This document shows, piece by piece, positions 19,716 to 30,371 of a stretch of DNA of 64,000 nt. Made by a program: the position numbers and the translations under genes. This DNA is from Candidatus Burkholderia humilis. GTDB taxonomy: Bacteria; Pseudomonadota; Gammaproteobacteria; Burkholderiales; Burkholderiaceae. Below the pieces are notes generated by a model. It searched no databases. It was not told the DNA's origin and saw only the letters and a list, made by a program, of their open reading frames with translations. The DNA lies in assembly GCA_001184405.1 (NCBI GenBank), contig LFMX01000005.1, forward strand, positions 1-64,000, written 5' to 3'. Each line of letters begins with the position of its first letter. Position 1 is the first letter of the stretch.

Positions 19716-21403
19716 TTACGTCTCGCATTCCGCGAGCCTGAGCACGGCAAAGCCGCACAGGTCTTCCTTCGCCATGCGTTTGGCGATGGCCGCGACGGCG
19801 CTGACTTGCGCACTGCCGCGCGCATCGCCAGGTCCGATACACACCGCGCCCACGGACAAGCGCACGAAGCCGAAGAACGTCGGCCGCGCGAGCCGATCCT
19901 CGCCGGGAATGCCGCCCGCGAGCCGTTCCTCGGGCGAAGCGAATAGAAACGCTTGACTTTCCATCGCGAGCGCCGCGCGATCACGCCAGTCATGGCTCTG
20001 AAACAGCAGCAGAAAATCATCGCCGCCGATATGGCCGAAAAAATCGCGCGTTGGCTCGCAAACGGACGCCAGCGTGTTCGCCGCCGTCTTCAATACTTCA
20101 TCGCCTTGCCAATAGCCGTAGCGATCGTTGAAGGGCTTGAAATGATCGAGATCGAAGTAACACGCGAGGAACGCCGAGCGGTTCGCAATCAGACGGTCGA
20201 TATGTGAATTGAGCGGCACATTGCCGAGCAAAAACGTCAACGGATTGACATAACGCGCCTCCACGCGCACTTCGGTGACTGCGTGCACCATGCTCGCGCC
20301 CGTGCTGAGACCCGCATAACGTCCGTTCTCAGTGACGATGAATCGGACGGGTAGTGCTCGTCTTGCGTAAAGAGCCGCGAAATCTGCTCGAGCGTCGAGC
20401 CGCGTTTGACCACGAGCGGCGCGAGATTCGCAAACTGCATGCACGGCCGCTTGCCGAACACTTCGCGGTGATACGGCAACGCGTATTGATCCATGAACGA
20501 GCGGCGATTGATTAGCGCAACCGGCTTGCCGTCATCGACGATGGCGATCGCGTGCAGCGAAGGCATCTGATTGAAGAGACGCACGACATCATCGTTGCGC
20601 GATTTGATGCTGAGCGTCGGCGCTTCGATCAGCATGCGATCGAGCATCACCGCGCTCATGTCGTCGGCAGCGCCCGTGCGTGCGCGCGCGGGATACACCG
20701 CGATCTGTCCCGAGCGGATCGCGCGCGCGACATTGTCCGGCAACTGCGCCACCGGCGATGCCGCCGGCTTGCCCAGCAAATAGCCTTGCGCGCATACAAT
20801 GCCGAGATCGCGCACGATCGCCAAATCCGCTTCGCTTTCGATGCCCTCCGCAATCAGCAGCGTGCCGCTCGCATTGGCGAACGTCACCATCGCTTTGACG
20901 GCTTCGAACTTGAGCGTATCGCGCGCGATGCTCGACACGAAAAATCAATCGATCTTCACGTAATGCGGCGCGAGACGCACCCACAGATTCATCGATGCAT
21001 TCGCGCTGCCGTAGTCATCGAGCGCGAATTGCGAACCGGACGCGCACAGTGCGTGCACGCTCGCGGCAAAGCGTTCGGCATCGGTAATCACGCTCTGCTC
21101 GGTCAGTTCGATGACGAGCCGTTTCGCATCGAAGCCGTTCGCGCGTGCGAGATCGCCGGGCGTTTCGCGCGCGTTCATCGCGGATTCGATCGCGGCCGCG
21201 CTGAAGTTGATGAATAGTTGCCCGCTGCGCGCCAGCCGCGCAAACGCCGCGATGCATACGCGCGCCGCGGCACGCTCCAGCGCGACGCTGCATCGCTCGT
21301 GTGCGGGCCTGTGCGAAGAGCGCCGCGGGCGATTCCTGCGCCGTGCCTTTCGGCCCGCGCCTCTGCGACTTGAATGAAGCTTTCGTGAAGCGTTGCACTT
21401 CAC
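19716..21403 (-). pseudogene. EAL - CBS - GGDEF cyclic-di-GMP protein, broken
   Basis: N-terminal EAL pieces: GQLFINFSAAAIESAMNARE, LVIELTEQSVITD, LDDYGSANASMNLWVRLAPH, then an in-frame TGA at 20947-20945 where KIDRFFV is expected. The EAL end follows (LLIAEGIESEADLAIVRDLG, CAQGYLLGKP), then a CBS-like region (LHAIAIVDDGKPVALINRRS). A GGDEF domain with YFDLDHFKPFNDRYGYWQGD and GGDDF instead of GGDEF comes last. Another frameshift lies near 20340, and the N terminus is incomplete. The intact protein would sense a ligand and turn over cyclic di-GMP. Confidence 0.68.
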
Positions 21404-21412
21404 TGGTGCGCG

Positions 21413-22524
21413 TTATCTGGCGCGACGCGTACGCACGGCCTTGGCAAGCAGTTCCAGCATCGGCTCGGTTTGCGTCCAGCCGAGGCATGCATCAGTAATG
21501 GAAACGCCGCGCTTGAGCGTTACGCCTTCCTTCAAATCCTGACGCTCTTCTTCCAGATGACTCTCGATCATCACGCCGGTGATGCGCGTCTCGCCCGCTT
21601 CGAGCTGACGCGCAATGTCCTGACCGACATCGATCTGACGCAAATGCGACTTGTTGGAGTTGGCGTGCGAGCAATCGATCATCACCTGTTCGCGTTGGCC
21701 GAGTTTCGCCAATGCAGCGCAGCTTGCCGCGACGTTTTCGGCATCGTAATTCGGGCCGTTCTTGCCGCCGCGAATATTGGCGATCGTCGTTGCTGCGCGT
21801 TTCGAAGATCGCGGCCATGCCCATCTTCGTCATGCCCATGAAGGCGTGGTTCGCGCGCGCCGCGACGATCGCATCGGCGGCAACTTGTACGCCGCCATCG
21901 GTGCCGTTCTTGAAACCGATCGGGCACGACAGCCCCGACGTCAGTTGCCGATGACTCTGGCTCTCCGTCGTGCGCGCGCCGATCGCGCCCCACGCGATCA
22001 GGTCCGCGATGTACTGCGGGCTCAGCAGATCGAGAAACTCCGTACTCGTCGGCAGACCGAGTTCGCTGATATCGAGAAGAAGCTCGCGCGCGCGCGGCGC
22101 AGCCCTTCATTAAATGCGGAAGCTGCCATCCAGACGCGGATCGTTGATATAGCCAGCCGACCGTGGTGCGCGGCTTTTCGAAATACACGCGCATGACGAT
22201 AAAGAGATCGTCCTTCAGGCGATCCGCGACGGTCTTCAAATGACGCGCGTAGTCCATCGCCTGATCGTGATCGTCAATGGAGCACGGTCCGACCACGACG
22301 ACGAGATGGTCATCGCGGCCATGCAGAATATTCGCGATCGCCGCGCGGCTGTCTTCGACCAGTGTCTGTACGCTTTGCGTGACCGGCAGTTCGTCGAGCA
22401 ACAGCGCGGGCGAAATCAGCGGACGCGCCGCGCCGATGCGCGTATCGTCGATGCGGGTCGTGTCTTGCGTGGAGTCGACCACGCCGGCCTCCTGATCGCG
22501 GGAGGGATTGTCGATGCGGCTCAT
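21413..22524 (-). pseudogene. aroG: 3-deoxy-7-phosphoheptulonate synthase (class I), frameshifted
   Basis: ATG 22524 opens a normal N terminus (LISPALLLDELPVTQSVQTL, VVVVGPCSIDDHDQAMDYAR, LFIVMRVYFEKPRTTVGW). The frame then breaks near 22140, where GYINDPRLDGS is expected, and again near 22080 and 21790. The C-terminal block MIDCSHANSNKSHLRQIDVG ... GVSITDACLGWTQTEPML is intact in its own frame. The enzyme joins PEP and erythrose-4-phosphate to start the shikimate pathway. Bacteria of this group usually have several isozymes, so loss of one is tolerable. Confidence 0.78.
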
Positions 22525-22678
22525 ATGTAGAATTCGATTGATTGATGCGGGAAAGCCGCGCGATTTCGGTGTGCGGCGCAAACAATGATTATCACATTAC
22601 GGACGCGGGCGGGCTGGAATTCGTTGTGCGCCAGCGTCGGTATCATGAAGGTGGAACGTCACCACTCACGGAGCCAAC

Positions 22679-23353
22679 ATGCGAATCGAAACCTCATTTC
22701 TCTTCGACCTCGATGGCACGCTTGTCGATAGCGTTTATCAGCATGTGCTGGCGTGGAAGGAAGCGCTGGATGCGGAAGGCATCGAACTGTCGGTGTGGCG
22801 CATTCATCGCAAGATTGGCATGAGCGGCGGGCTCTTCACCAATCAGCTTTTGCGCGAGACGCATGGCGAGATCAGTCCGGATCGCGTGGAGCGGCTGCGT
22901 CAGTTGCACGCCGAGGCGTATCAGCGGTTGCGCGCGCAAGTGTGTCCGCTGCCGGGCGCGCGCGAATTGCTCGCGGCGCTGACGGATGCCGGCACGAAAT
23001 GGGCGATCGCGACGAGCGGGCGCATGGAAACGGCGTCGTTGAATCTCGAAGCGCTGGGCGTCGATCCTTCGAAGCAGGTGGTCATCACGCGCGACATGGT
23101 GAAGTACGCGAAGCCCGATCCCGATCTCTTTCTCGCGGCGGCGGCGAAGCTGAATGTGCCGATCGAAACGACGGTGGTTGTCGGCGATAGCATCTGGGAC
23201 ATGCTGGCCGCACAGCGTTGCCGATCGCTCGGCGTGGGCTTGCTGTCAGGCGGCTATGGCAGCGATGAACTCGAACGTTCGGGCGCGCTGCGCGTGTACG
23301 AAGACCCCGCCGATCTGTTGCTGCATCTCGACGAAGTCGCGGCGCGTCCTTAA
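22679..23353 (+). CDS. HAD-superfamily phosphatase (phosphoglycolate-phosphatase type)
   Basis: All four HAD motifs are present: DxD in FLFDLDGTLVDS (residues 7-18), IATSGR, the Lys of KYAKPDPDLF, and VVGDSIWDM. The helical cap between motifs I and II (residues about 20-90) marks subclass C1 beta-phosphoglucomutase/Gph-type enzymes. It probably dephosphorylates a small phosphorylated metabolite; substrate unknown. The gene is intact at 224 residues, with sequence immediately upstream resembling a weak Shine-Dalgarno site (GGAGCC). Confidence 0.88.
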   Translation: MRIETSFLFDLDGTLVDSVYQHVLAWKEALDAEGIELSVWRIHRKIGMSGGLFTNQLLRETHGEISPDRVERLRQLHAEAYQRLRAQVCPLPGARELLAALTDAGTKWAIATSGRMETASLNLEALGVDPSKQVVITRDMVKYAKPDPDLFLAAAAKLNVPIETTVVVGDSIWDMLAAQRCRSLGVGLLSGGYGSDELERSGALRVYEDPADLLLHLDEVAARP

Positions 23354-23358
23354 GGTTT

Positions 23359-24662
23359 TCAAAACGCGTGACGCAGAAACTCAGCTACGCGCACTGACCT
23401 GCGTCGGCGCAGCACGCATCCCACCGCCACCGCGACGATCACCAGCCCGATCGCGATGACATACAGCGCGGTATCGGTACGTCCGGTCAGATCCTTCAGA
23501 TAGCCGATCATGTACGGCGACACGAAGCCGGCGCGATTGCCGATGGAGTTGATCATTGCAATACCAGCCGCCGCCGTCACGCCCGTGAGGAACGCGGTCG
23601 GCAAGCTCCAGAACAGCGCGGGAATCGACCGCACGCCCATGTTCGCGATACACAGCGCGATCACGCCCAGCACCGGCTGATTCTGCCACACGACGCACAG
23701 CACGAAGCCGAGCGCAGCCATCGAAAACGCGGTGATCAGATGCCACTTGCGTTCCTTGCGCCGGTCTGCCGAGAAACCAAACGCGAGCATGCGGACGATC
23801 GCGCACACGCCCGGCAATGCCGTCAGCACGCCGATGGTGAAGGAATCGGACACGCCCATCTTCTGCACGAGCGTGGGCATCCAGAAGCTGATTGCATAGA
23901 GGCCCATATTGTACACGAAGTAGATCAGCACGAGCGACCAGATGCGCCCATGTCCGAGCAGATGCATGAAGCCGTGCGAAACCTTGTCGCGGTTTTCAGC
24001 GGCAAGCACCGCGCTCAGATGATCTTTCTCCGCAGCGCTGAGCCAGCTCACGCGGCGAATGTCCTCGCTCATGCGGAAGTAGATATACACGCCGAGCAGC
24101 ACGGTCGGAATGCCTTCGCAGAGAATCAGCCATTGCCAGCCGCGCATGCCGCCCACGCCCGACAGAAAGCCCAGAATGGAACCGGACACCAGTCCGCCAA
24201 TCACACCGGAAGACGCCAGCGCGATATAAAACACACCCCACGCGCGGCCACGGCGCGCCGCCGGATACACTGGCTCATGTAGTAGATCGCGCCCGGAATG
24301 AAGCCCGCTTCGGCGAGACCGAGCAGAAAGCGCATGATGTAAAACTGCATCGGCGTGCGGATAAAGATGGTCGCGCACGACAAGATGCCCCACGTCACCA
24401 TGATCCGCGCAATCCATTTACGCGCGCCCACGCGATGCAAGATCACATTGCTCGGCACTTCGAGCAGAAAGTAGCCGAGAAAGAAAATTCCCGCGCCGAA
24501 GCCATAGACGGCATCGCTGAAACCGAGATCGCTCGACATCTGCAGCTTGGCAAAGCCGACGTTCACGCGGTTGAGATAAGAAAAGAAAAAGCCCAGCATC
24601 AGCACCGGCAGAATGCGCACGGATATCTTTCTGAAGAGCTGGTTTTCGTCGATGGTCTGCAT
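23359..24662 (-). pseudogene. MFS transporter (anion:cation symporter type), one frameshift
   Basis: ATG 24662 reads IDENQLFRKISVRILPVLML, then FFFSYLNRVNVGFAKLQM, ending in frame at EAGFIPGAIYYMSQC. The other frame continues GVFYIALASSGVIGGLVSGS and runs through TM segments 5-12 to RVAEFLRHAF. One indel near 24270 separates the halves. YLNRVNVGFAKLQM and the GAIYYMSQC region are typical of the ACS family that imports tartrate, hydroxyphenylacetate and sugar acids. It is the last gene of the sugar-acid cluster. Confidence 0.78.
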
Positions 24663-24687
24663 GGTTGTCTCCTCTTTTTAATGCGCT

Positions 24688-25583
24688 TCAGCCGACGCGA
24701 TAAAAGCGCCGTGCCTTCGAATAACGCGCGTAGTTCGCTTTCGGTCGCTTGCAGCAACGCGCCGAGCACATCGGCGACGATCTCCGTGAACATCGCGGAA
24801 AGATTTCCGACCGGCAGATTGCTCGCGAACATCGAGCGTTCATAGCCGAACAGATCTACCGCTTCACGAATCACGCGACGGTTGCTCGCGCTGTCCCACG
24901 TACAGTTGGGAAGCCCGAGTTCCGATACCTTCAGATACACGTTCGGACACGCCGCGAGCTTTTCCATGCCCTTGCGCCAGATCGCGACGCCTTCGTCCGA
25001 ACGATCCAGCGGCAAGCCCAGATGATTCGTCACGATCGGGACGTTCGGGAACGCGCGCGCAACTTCCGCCGCTTCTTCCAGATGCCAGTAAGGTACGCGC
25101 AAATCCCACGAAAAGCCATATTTTTCCAGCATCGACAGACCGCGCAGCTATATCGCGCACGGAATAATTTGGATCACTTAATATTTCAGGCTTTGAGCGC
25201 GCACCGCGCGCGAGCGGGCTCATCGCGTGACCGGCGAGCACGGCGTCGCAATCGGGTTGAACGAAGAATACGTGACCGACGATCGCGCTCGGCAAACCCG
25301 TCTTCACATTGAGGTCCGTGAGCCATTCCGTTTCACGCACCTGCTGCTTGCGCGAGCGCTCCGCTTCCACGTGCACAGTGCCGATGACATTGAAGCCCGC
25401 CGTCGCCTCGCGATACTGCGGCGGCAGAAAGTCCTTGCACATGCCGCGATAGTCGCCGAGGAAAAACGTGTCGTCGTACTCGTCCGTGAGCCACGGAAAA
25501 TGGCAGATGCCGTTGCCGAGATCCCAGAAATGATGATGCGCATCCAGGATCGGCAGCGTGAAGCCCAGCGTGTTCGTGGTCAT
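24688..25583 (-). pseudogene. Amidohydrolase/lactonase, frameshifted
   Basis: The N terminus LPILDAHHHFWDLGNG is the metal-binding start of amidohydrolase-2 proteins; LTDEYDDTFFLGDYRGMCKD follows. The frame breaks near 25150, then SWDLRVPYWHLEEAAEVARA, PNVPIVTNHLGLPLDR, LAACPNVYLKVSELGLP and FASNLPVG are readable. A last indel near 24705 separates the expected end ARRFYRVG. Relatives are 2-pyrone-4,6-dicarboxylate lactonase-like hydrolases and sugar lactonases. In this cluster it probably opened a lactone of a sugar acid. Confidence 0.75.
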
Positions 25584-25623
25584 CGTGTATCTCCTTTGTT
25601 CTTTACGCGCGTCCGTGCTTTTG

Positions 25624-26994
25624 TTAATGCGACGGATTGCGCTGCCACGCCGCGTAAAGCGCCGAGCCTTGCAGATCGAGCGATGCGAGTGGCACCAGAT
25701 CGCCCGCCTTCACATCGGCGATAAAGCGCTTGTTGGCCGCGAAATAGAACGGCGCGGCGCCATGCTCTTCCGCCTTCGACGTTTCCATCAAGAGCGGTGT
25801 TGCGCCGTCGATGGTGTGATGATGTCCGCCCATCGCGAAGACTTCGCCGCCTTGAAGTCGCGCTTGGCGCGCGCCACCATGCGCGCATACGGCAACTGCG
25901 CTTCGCTGCCCGTCGGCTGGCCGAGCAGTACGGCGGAAAAGAGGCTCATCGGCGTTTCGAGACCCATCAGGTGTAGGCAAGTAGATACACGCATAGCGTC
26001 CGTTCTTGCCGACGAGATGGCCCTTTTGCTTCAGCAGTTGCCACGTTTCATCATCCTTGCATCGCACGATGACGAACATGCCGCCGCCGAAGCTCACGTC
26101 GTCCGGACGGCGCAGGCAGTTGAACACATCGACCACGCCGGTGCGCTCGAGAATGCCGCCGTCTTCCTTCGGCACGAAGATGTCCGCCAGTTCGCTGATG
26201 CGCGCAAGCGGATAGTTGAGCGCATCGGCGGCGGGCGCGAAGCCGATCGAATTCGCGACGACGTTCATCTCGCAGTAATCGGGCGTTGCGCTTTGCGGCA
26301 GCATCGACAATGCCTGGCTGCGCGCTTTCACGGTCGCCGCGATATCGTCGCCGAGCGTCCAGCATGCATCGAGCGAAACTTCATGACGCTGATCGAGATA
26401 GTCGATCGTATGCGCCGCAGGATCATAAATGAAATCGTACTCGCTCGACTTGCCCGCCGCGATCACCTCGAAACCTAGCACACGCGCCCACGTTACGAGA
26501 CCGATGAGATTGCTCGGCTGATCGCCATCGGGCGTTGTGTACGTAACCTTGTTTTCGATCGCGAGACGGTTCAGATACGGCCCGACTACGGAGTCCGTTT
26601 CCTTGGTCGCCATCGTCACGTGCACGCCGCGCTTCAACGCGTTTTCCGCGATCTGCACGCTTACTTCCGGATGTCCCGTCGTCTCGACGACGATATCCAG
26701 CTCGACCGTGTTTAGCAGCAGATGATCGCCGAATAGCGCGATGCGGCCAGCGGCGCGCGCGTTGCGCACGTCATCGGCGTTGTTGCAGACGACGGTGGCA
26801 TCGGCGGAAAAACCGAGCGAGGCGAGCGTCGCCAGCGTACCTTCGATATCGATGTCGCACAGCGCGGCGATTTCGAGGCTCTTGATTGCGCGGCACTGCA
26901 CGAGCAGCGAGCGTCCGAAGCCGCCTTTCGGGCTGACGAGCGCCATGCGGATCGTGCAGCTCGCGAGCGTCTTGAAGAGATGTTCGTAATTCAT
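25624..26994 (-). pseudogene. SAF-domain NAD(P) oxidoreductase with compensating frameshifts
   Basis: ATG 26994 starts MNYEHLFKTLASCTIRMAL, then a Rossmann part (LVSPKGGFGRSLLVQCRAIK, DIVVETTGHPEVSVQIAENA, VTMATKETDSVVGPYL, YTTPDGDQPSNL). The normal C-terminal block MSLFSAVLLGQPTGSEAQLP and ARMVARAKRDFKA lies in another frame between about 25975 and 25865, after which the first frame resumes (GGHHHTIDGATPLLMETSKA). The open frame continues, so a full-length but internally scrambled protein of about 456 residues is encoded. The family is homoserine-dehydrogenase-like; DenD/apnO-type sugar-acid dehydrogenases are neighbours by context. Confidence 0.72.
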
Positions 26995-27008
26995 GAAAAA
27001 AGCCTTGT

Positions 27009-28322
27009 TCAGCCGATGAAAGCGTTGAGAAGCAGGATCACGACGAGCGCGACGATCGATTGAAACGAGACCAGCAAGATCCACGTCTTCAACGTATCGC
27101 TGACGGAGAGCCGGAAATACTCTTTGAAGAGCCAGAAGCCGGAATCGTTGATATGCGAGAGTATCAGGCCGCCCGAACTGACCGCGAGCACGAGCAGTTC
27201 GAGATTGACGTCGGGCGGTGGCCGCCGCGATCGGCGCGACGATGCCCGCAGCCGTCACAGTCACGACCGTCGCCGAGCCGATGGCGATGCGGATCAGCGC
27301 CGCCACCGCCCAACCGAGCACGAGCGGCGAGATCGACCAGTGCGCGGCCCAGTGCGCGATGGAATCGCCAATATGCGTGGCGAGCAGCATTTCCTTGAGG
27401 CCGCCGCCCGCGCCGAGAATCAGGATCACGGCGGCGGCGGGCGCGACGCTCTTGCCCAGCAGCTTCTGAATTTGCGGCAGCGTGAGGCCGCTTTTTACGC
27501 CGAGCGACCAGATCGCCGATGGTTTCGAGCGCTTCGCGCAGCGGCGTGCCGGTCGCCGCGTAGTTGCGGCACGAAGGTGCGGATCATCATCAGCACGGGC
27601 GGCATCAGCACGGTGATCAGCACCAGCGACAGCAGCGGCGATTGACGTTCCGGCTTGTTGTCGGCGACGGCGGGCGAGTACAGGCCATCGCCCGGCGTGA
27701 CCGGCCAGAAGCGCATCACGAACGCGGTGAACATCGGGCCGGAGAGGATGGACATCGGCACGGCGACGAGCAGGCCGTAGAAAATCGTGCGGCCCGCGTC
27801 AGCGTGCAGCGCGGCGAGCGCGAGCGTGGGCGACGGATGCGGCGGCAACAGACCGTGCGATACGTACAGGCCCGCGGCCATCGGGATGCCGACCATCATC
27901 AGCGGACTTTTCGTGCGATGCGCGATGGCGTACACGAGCGGCACGAGCATGACGAACGAGACATCGAACAGATGCGGCAAGCCGATCAACAGCGATGCCG
28001 CGCAGATCGCAGCGGGAATCCAGCGCGTCGAGCCGAGGCCGATAAACGCGTTGGCAATGCGGTCCGGGCCGCCCGATTCGAGCAACAGGCCGCCGAGCAT
28101 CGTGCCCAGACTGACCACGAGACCGACCGAACTCAGAATGCCGCCGAAGCCTTTTTCGAAGCTCTTGACGACGGCCGTCGGCGCGAGTCCCGCCGCGCAG
28201 CCGAGGAAGCCCGACGTGAGAATCAGGGCGAGGAACGGGTGCAGCTTGACCTTGGTGATCAGCAGAACTAGCAGGACGATCGCGATGACGGGTGCGATCA
28301 ACGGATAAAGCGAAAGCGACAT
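27009..28322 (-). pseudogene. GntP-family sugar-acid permease, frameshifted
   Basis: ATG 28322 reads MSLSLYPLIAPVIAIVLLVL, then LHPFLALILTSGFLGCAAGL and SVGLVVSLGTMLGGLLLESG, LLPPHPSPTLALAALHADAG, typical of gluconate permeases. After about 27545 coding moves frame (AAAVILILGAGGGLKEMLLA, AALIRIAIGSATVVTVTAAG) and again near 27215 (GGLILSHINDSGFWLFKEYF). Two or three indels are needed to restore about 440 residues. It is the first gene of the cluster facing the GntR regulator. Confidence 0.78.
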
Positions 28323-28386
28323 GGCAGATCTTGCTCTCAATTCGCGCCCGGTCGGGGCGCTGGACTTTGGTCTGGCGAATCTGGAC

Positions 28387-28394
28387 GGTATACC
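28387..28394. promoter_or_regulatory. GGTATACC box 1 (candidate GntR operator)
   Basis: Perfect 8-bp palindrome in the divergent region between the GntP permease start (28322) and the GntR gene (28732). Palindromes with GGTATACC cores are typical of FadR-subfamily operators. Confidence 0.55.
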
Positions 28395-28584
28395 GGGATT
28401 GCTTTTCGGTTTCGACGAGGGGGTCGTCGTTGCGGTGGCGTTGATGCAGGCCGCGCGGCTCGCAAAAACCCCTTATTTACCGATGTCTGACGCGTGCTGA
28501 GATCAATCGCAAAGCAGTCTCCATGACGATGTTCTTATGACACCCGTTCGCATCGTGCGAAGCGAATCGGTCGTTTTAATTTCT

Positions 28585-28592
28585 GGTATACC
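28585..28592. promoter_or_regulatory. GGTATACC box 2 (candidate GntR operator)
   Basis: The second identical palindrome, 198 bp from box 1 and 140 bp upstream of the regulator's ATG. It is flanked by TTTCT and GAAAT, extending the dyad. It would serve autoregulation, and with box 1 could form a repression loop. Confidence 0.55.
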
Positions 28593-28731
28593 GAAATTTA
28601 AGACGAAGTCACAGAGTCGTAAAGCGTGGAATCGAACATTGACGCGAAAGCACTTTTGCGCGATGCGATCACTGGTAAAGTGGCATACCGGCACGCCGCC
28701 GAGGGCGTGGCCGTGAAAAGAAACAGGAAAA

Positions 28732-29454
28732 ATGAAGGAAAACGACGAGGAACTTGAGAGCGCCGAGGGTGGCGAAGCGGGTGAGGTGAGCGAAACCGGC
28801 GTTTCGCTGCTGTCGATGCAGATTGCGCAGCGCATGCGCACGATGATCGCCACGGACGAACTGAAACCGGGCGAGCGGCTGCGCGAACGCACGCTTGCCG
28901 AGCGGCTGGATGTATCGCGTACGCCGTTACGCGAGGCGCTCAAGGAGTTGGCAAGCGACGGGCTGGTCGTCGTGCTGCCCAAGCGCGGCGCGGTGGTCGC
29001 GGATTTATCGCCGGCGGCGATCGGCGAGAAGCTCGATGTGCTGAGTGTGATCGAGGCGTTCGGCGGCGAGGAAGCGTGCAAGCATGCGACCGATGCGGAG
29101 ATTGCGGAGATTCGCGCTTTGCATCACGAGATGCATGCGGCTTATGAGCGGCGTGATCGGATGAACTACTTCCGGCTCAATCAGGCAATTCATGTTTCCA
29201 TCGTCGCGGCGTCCAAGAACGCGACGCTGGTGCGGGTGCATGAGCGATTGAATCGGCAGTTATATCGGTATCGGTTTCAGGGGAGTGTGGCTTCGGAGAC
29301 CTGGCATACGGCGATTGATGAGCACGAGGTGATCGTGCAGTTGCTCAATGCGCGTGAGGGGGCGCGGTTGGGGGATTTCTTGCGAAAGCATGTGCATAGT
29401 ACTCGGGAGCAGATTACGCCTGCACGGCAGGTTGGGGCTGTTCAGCCCGGGTGA
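28732..29454 (+). CDS. GntR-family (FadR/FCD) transcriptional regulator
   Basis: The gene encodes 240 residues. The N-terminal winged helix reads ELKPGERLRERTLAERLDVS then RTPLREALKELASDGLVVVL. The C-terminal FCD ligand domain has HHEMHAAYERRDRMNYFRLN and AIHVSIVAASKNATLVRVHE with the metal-binding His residues. The gene is divergent from the permease/dehydrogenase/lactonase/MFS cluster, which it most likely represses until a sugar acid binds. It is intact although every structural gene of the cluster is broken, so the regulon may already be without function. Confidence 0.85.
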   Translation: MKENDEELESAEGGEAGEVSETGVSLLSMQIAQRMRTMIATDELKPGERLRERTLAERLDVSRTPLREALKELASDGLVVVLPKRGAVVADLSPAAIGEKLDVLSVIEAFGGEEACKHATDAEIAEIRALHHEMHAAYERRDRMNYFRLNQAIHVSIVAASKNATLVRVHERLNRQLYRYRFQGSVASETWHTAIDEHEVIVQLLNAREGARLGDFLRKHVHSTREQITPARQVGAVQPG

Positions 29455-29575
29455 TTTTTTTTTGCTTGCAGCTGCTGGTTGTTTTCGTAGCTGTCTTCCC
29501 GGCGGGGCTTTGGGGGTTTTCTCTTCTTCCTCTTCGTGCAAAGCGCTGCTGTTTTCTTGCGTTTTTATTCAGTAA

Positions 29576-29794
29576 TCAAAGAAAGCAGCTTTTCAACCAC
29601 GCACGCAGCATGTCTTCGGTGGTGGGTTTTCTCCATTCCGTGGGTCCAGTAGAGAGTGCCCTCATAGGCCCCACCGGCCCTGGCACCCATGCGATCCGTG
29701 CTTTCTCGCCTACTAAGGTAACGGTCACCTTCGGCTTACTCCGGCCCGTTGCGCGGCCGGTGTCGGTCATCAACGGACACCGGCAGTGAATCAC
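29576..29794 (-). repeat. 72-codon ORF repeat, copy 1
   Basis: The open frame encodes TGRATGRSKPKVTVTLVGEK then ARIAWVPGPVGPMRALSTGP and ends DMLRAWLKSCFL. An inverted, diverged copy lies at 30153-30371. I recall similar short ORFs scattered through Burkholderia genomes, so this may be a repeated element rather than an ordinary gene. The 100 bp beyond its stop (towards 29460) hold matching A/T-rich sequence and a T8 tract after the GntR stop. Confidence 0.6.
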
Positions 29795-30152
29795 CGAAAC
29801 GCGCTAGCACGCGACATCGTTTTTCGCTATTCGGCCCTACCTCGGTTAGTGCTTCGATAAATGCGCGTGCCGAAACGCGCACAACTACCATTCCCCCCTA
29901 CTTTAGTTAGTGATCCGATTAGATTTGCAGGACGTCATATGCATCCATATGTCCGTTTCGCGCAGCGCGATCGCACCTCCTGTTCATGCTGCAGCGCCTA
30001 AGCGGTCTAACTTTGCCGCCGAGTTATGAGCTAAGCAAAACGCTAAATCACCGCCACTTCGGTTGGTGCGCCGATGGCGTTTGTGTTCGCAAAGAGCATG
30101 CGAGCGTACTGCCGAATAGCGAAAAAACGTTCCCGTACGCAAAAGCGTTTCG
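29795..30152. other. Spacer between the inverted ORF copies
   Basis: Contains short repeated phrases such as CTACCTCGGTTAGTG, CTACTTTAGTTAGTG and CACTTCGGTTGGTG (29837, 29898, 30055 regions), each preceding an ATCG/CCGAT-like stretch. They look like three diverged copies of a regulatory or REP-like unit. No gene seen. Confidence 0.4.
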
Positions 30153-30371
30153 GTGATTTACTGCTGGTTTTCTATGCGTACCGACACCGGCCGCGAAGCA
30201 GGCCGGAGTCAGCCGAAAGGAACCGTTACCAAGGTAGGCGAGAAAGCACGGATCGCATGGGTGCCAGGACCGATGGGGATTATAAGGGCACTTTCTACTG
30301 GACCCACAGAATCAAGAAAACTCATCACCCAAGGCATGCTGCGTGCGTGGTTGAAAAGCTGCTTTCTTTGA
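30153..30371 (+). repeat. 72-codon ORF repeat, copy 2 (inverted)
   Basis: The frame encodes TDTGREAGRSQPKGTVTKVG then EKARIAWVPGPMGIIRALST and ends GMLRAWLKSCFL, the same length as copy 1 and about 80 percent identical by eye in the shared core. Amino-acid conservation with matching start and stop positions suggests that translation has been selected at some time. Confidence 0.6.

Noticed and set aside
27564-28271. Long plus-strand frames opposite the GntP permease
   Set aside because: Composition is His/Arg/Asp-rich without domains, typical of the complement of membrane-protein codons.
29837-30070. Small RNA gene in the spacer of the inverted ORF pair
   Set aside because: Short repeated phrases are visible, but no stable fold with a terminator could be established by eye.
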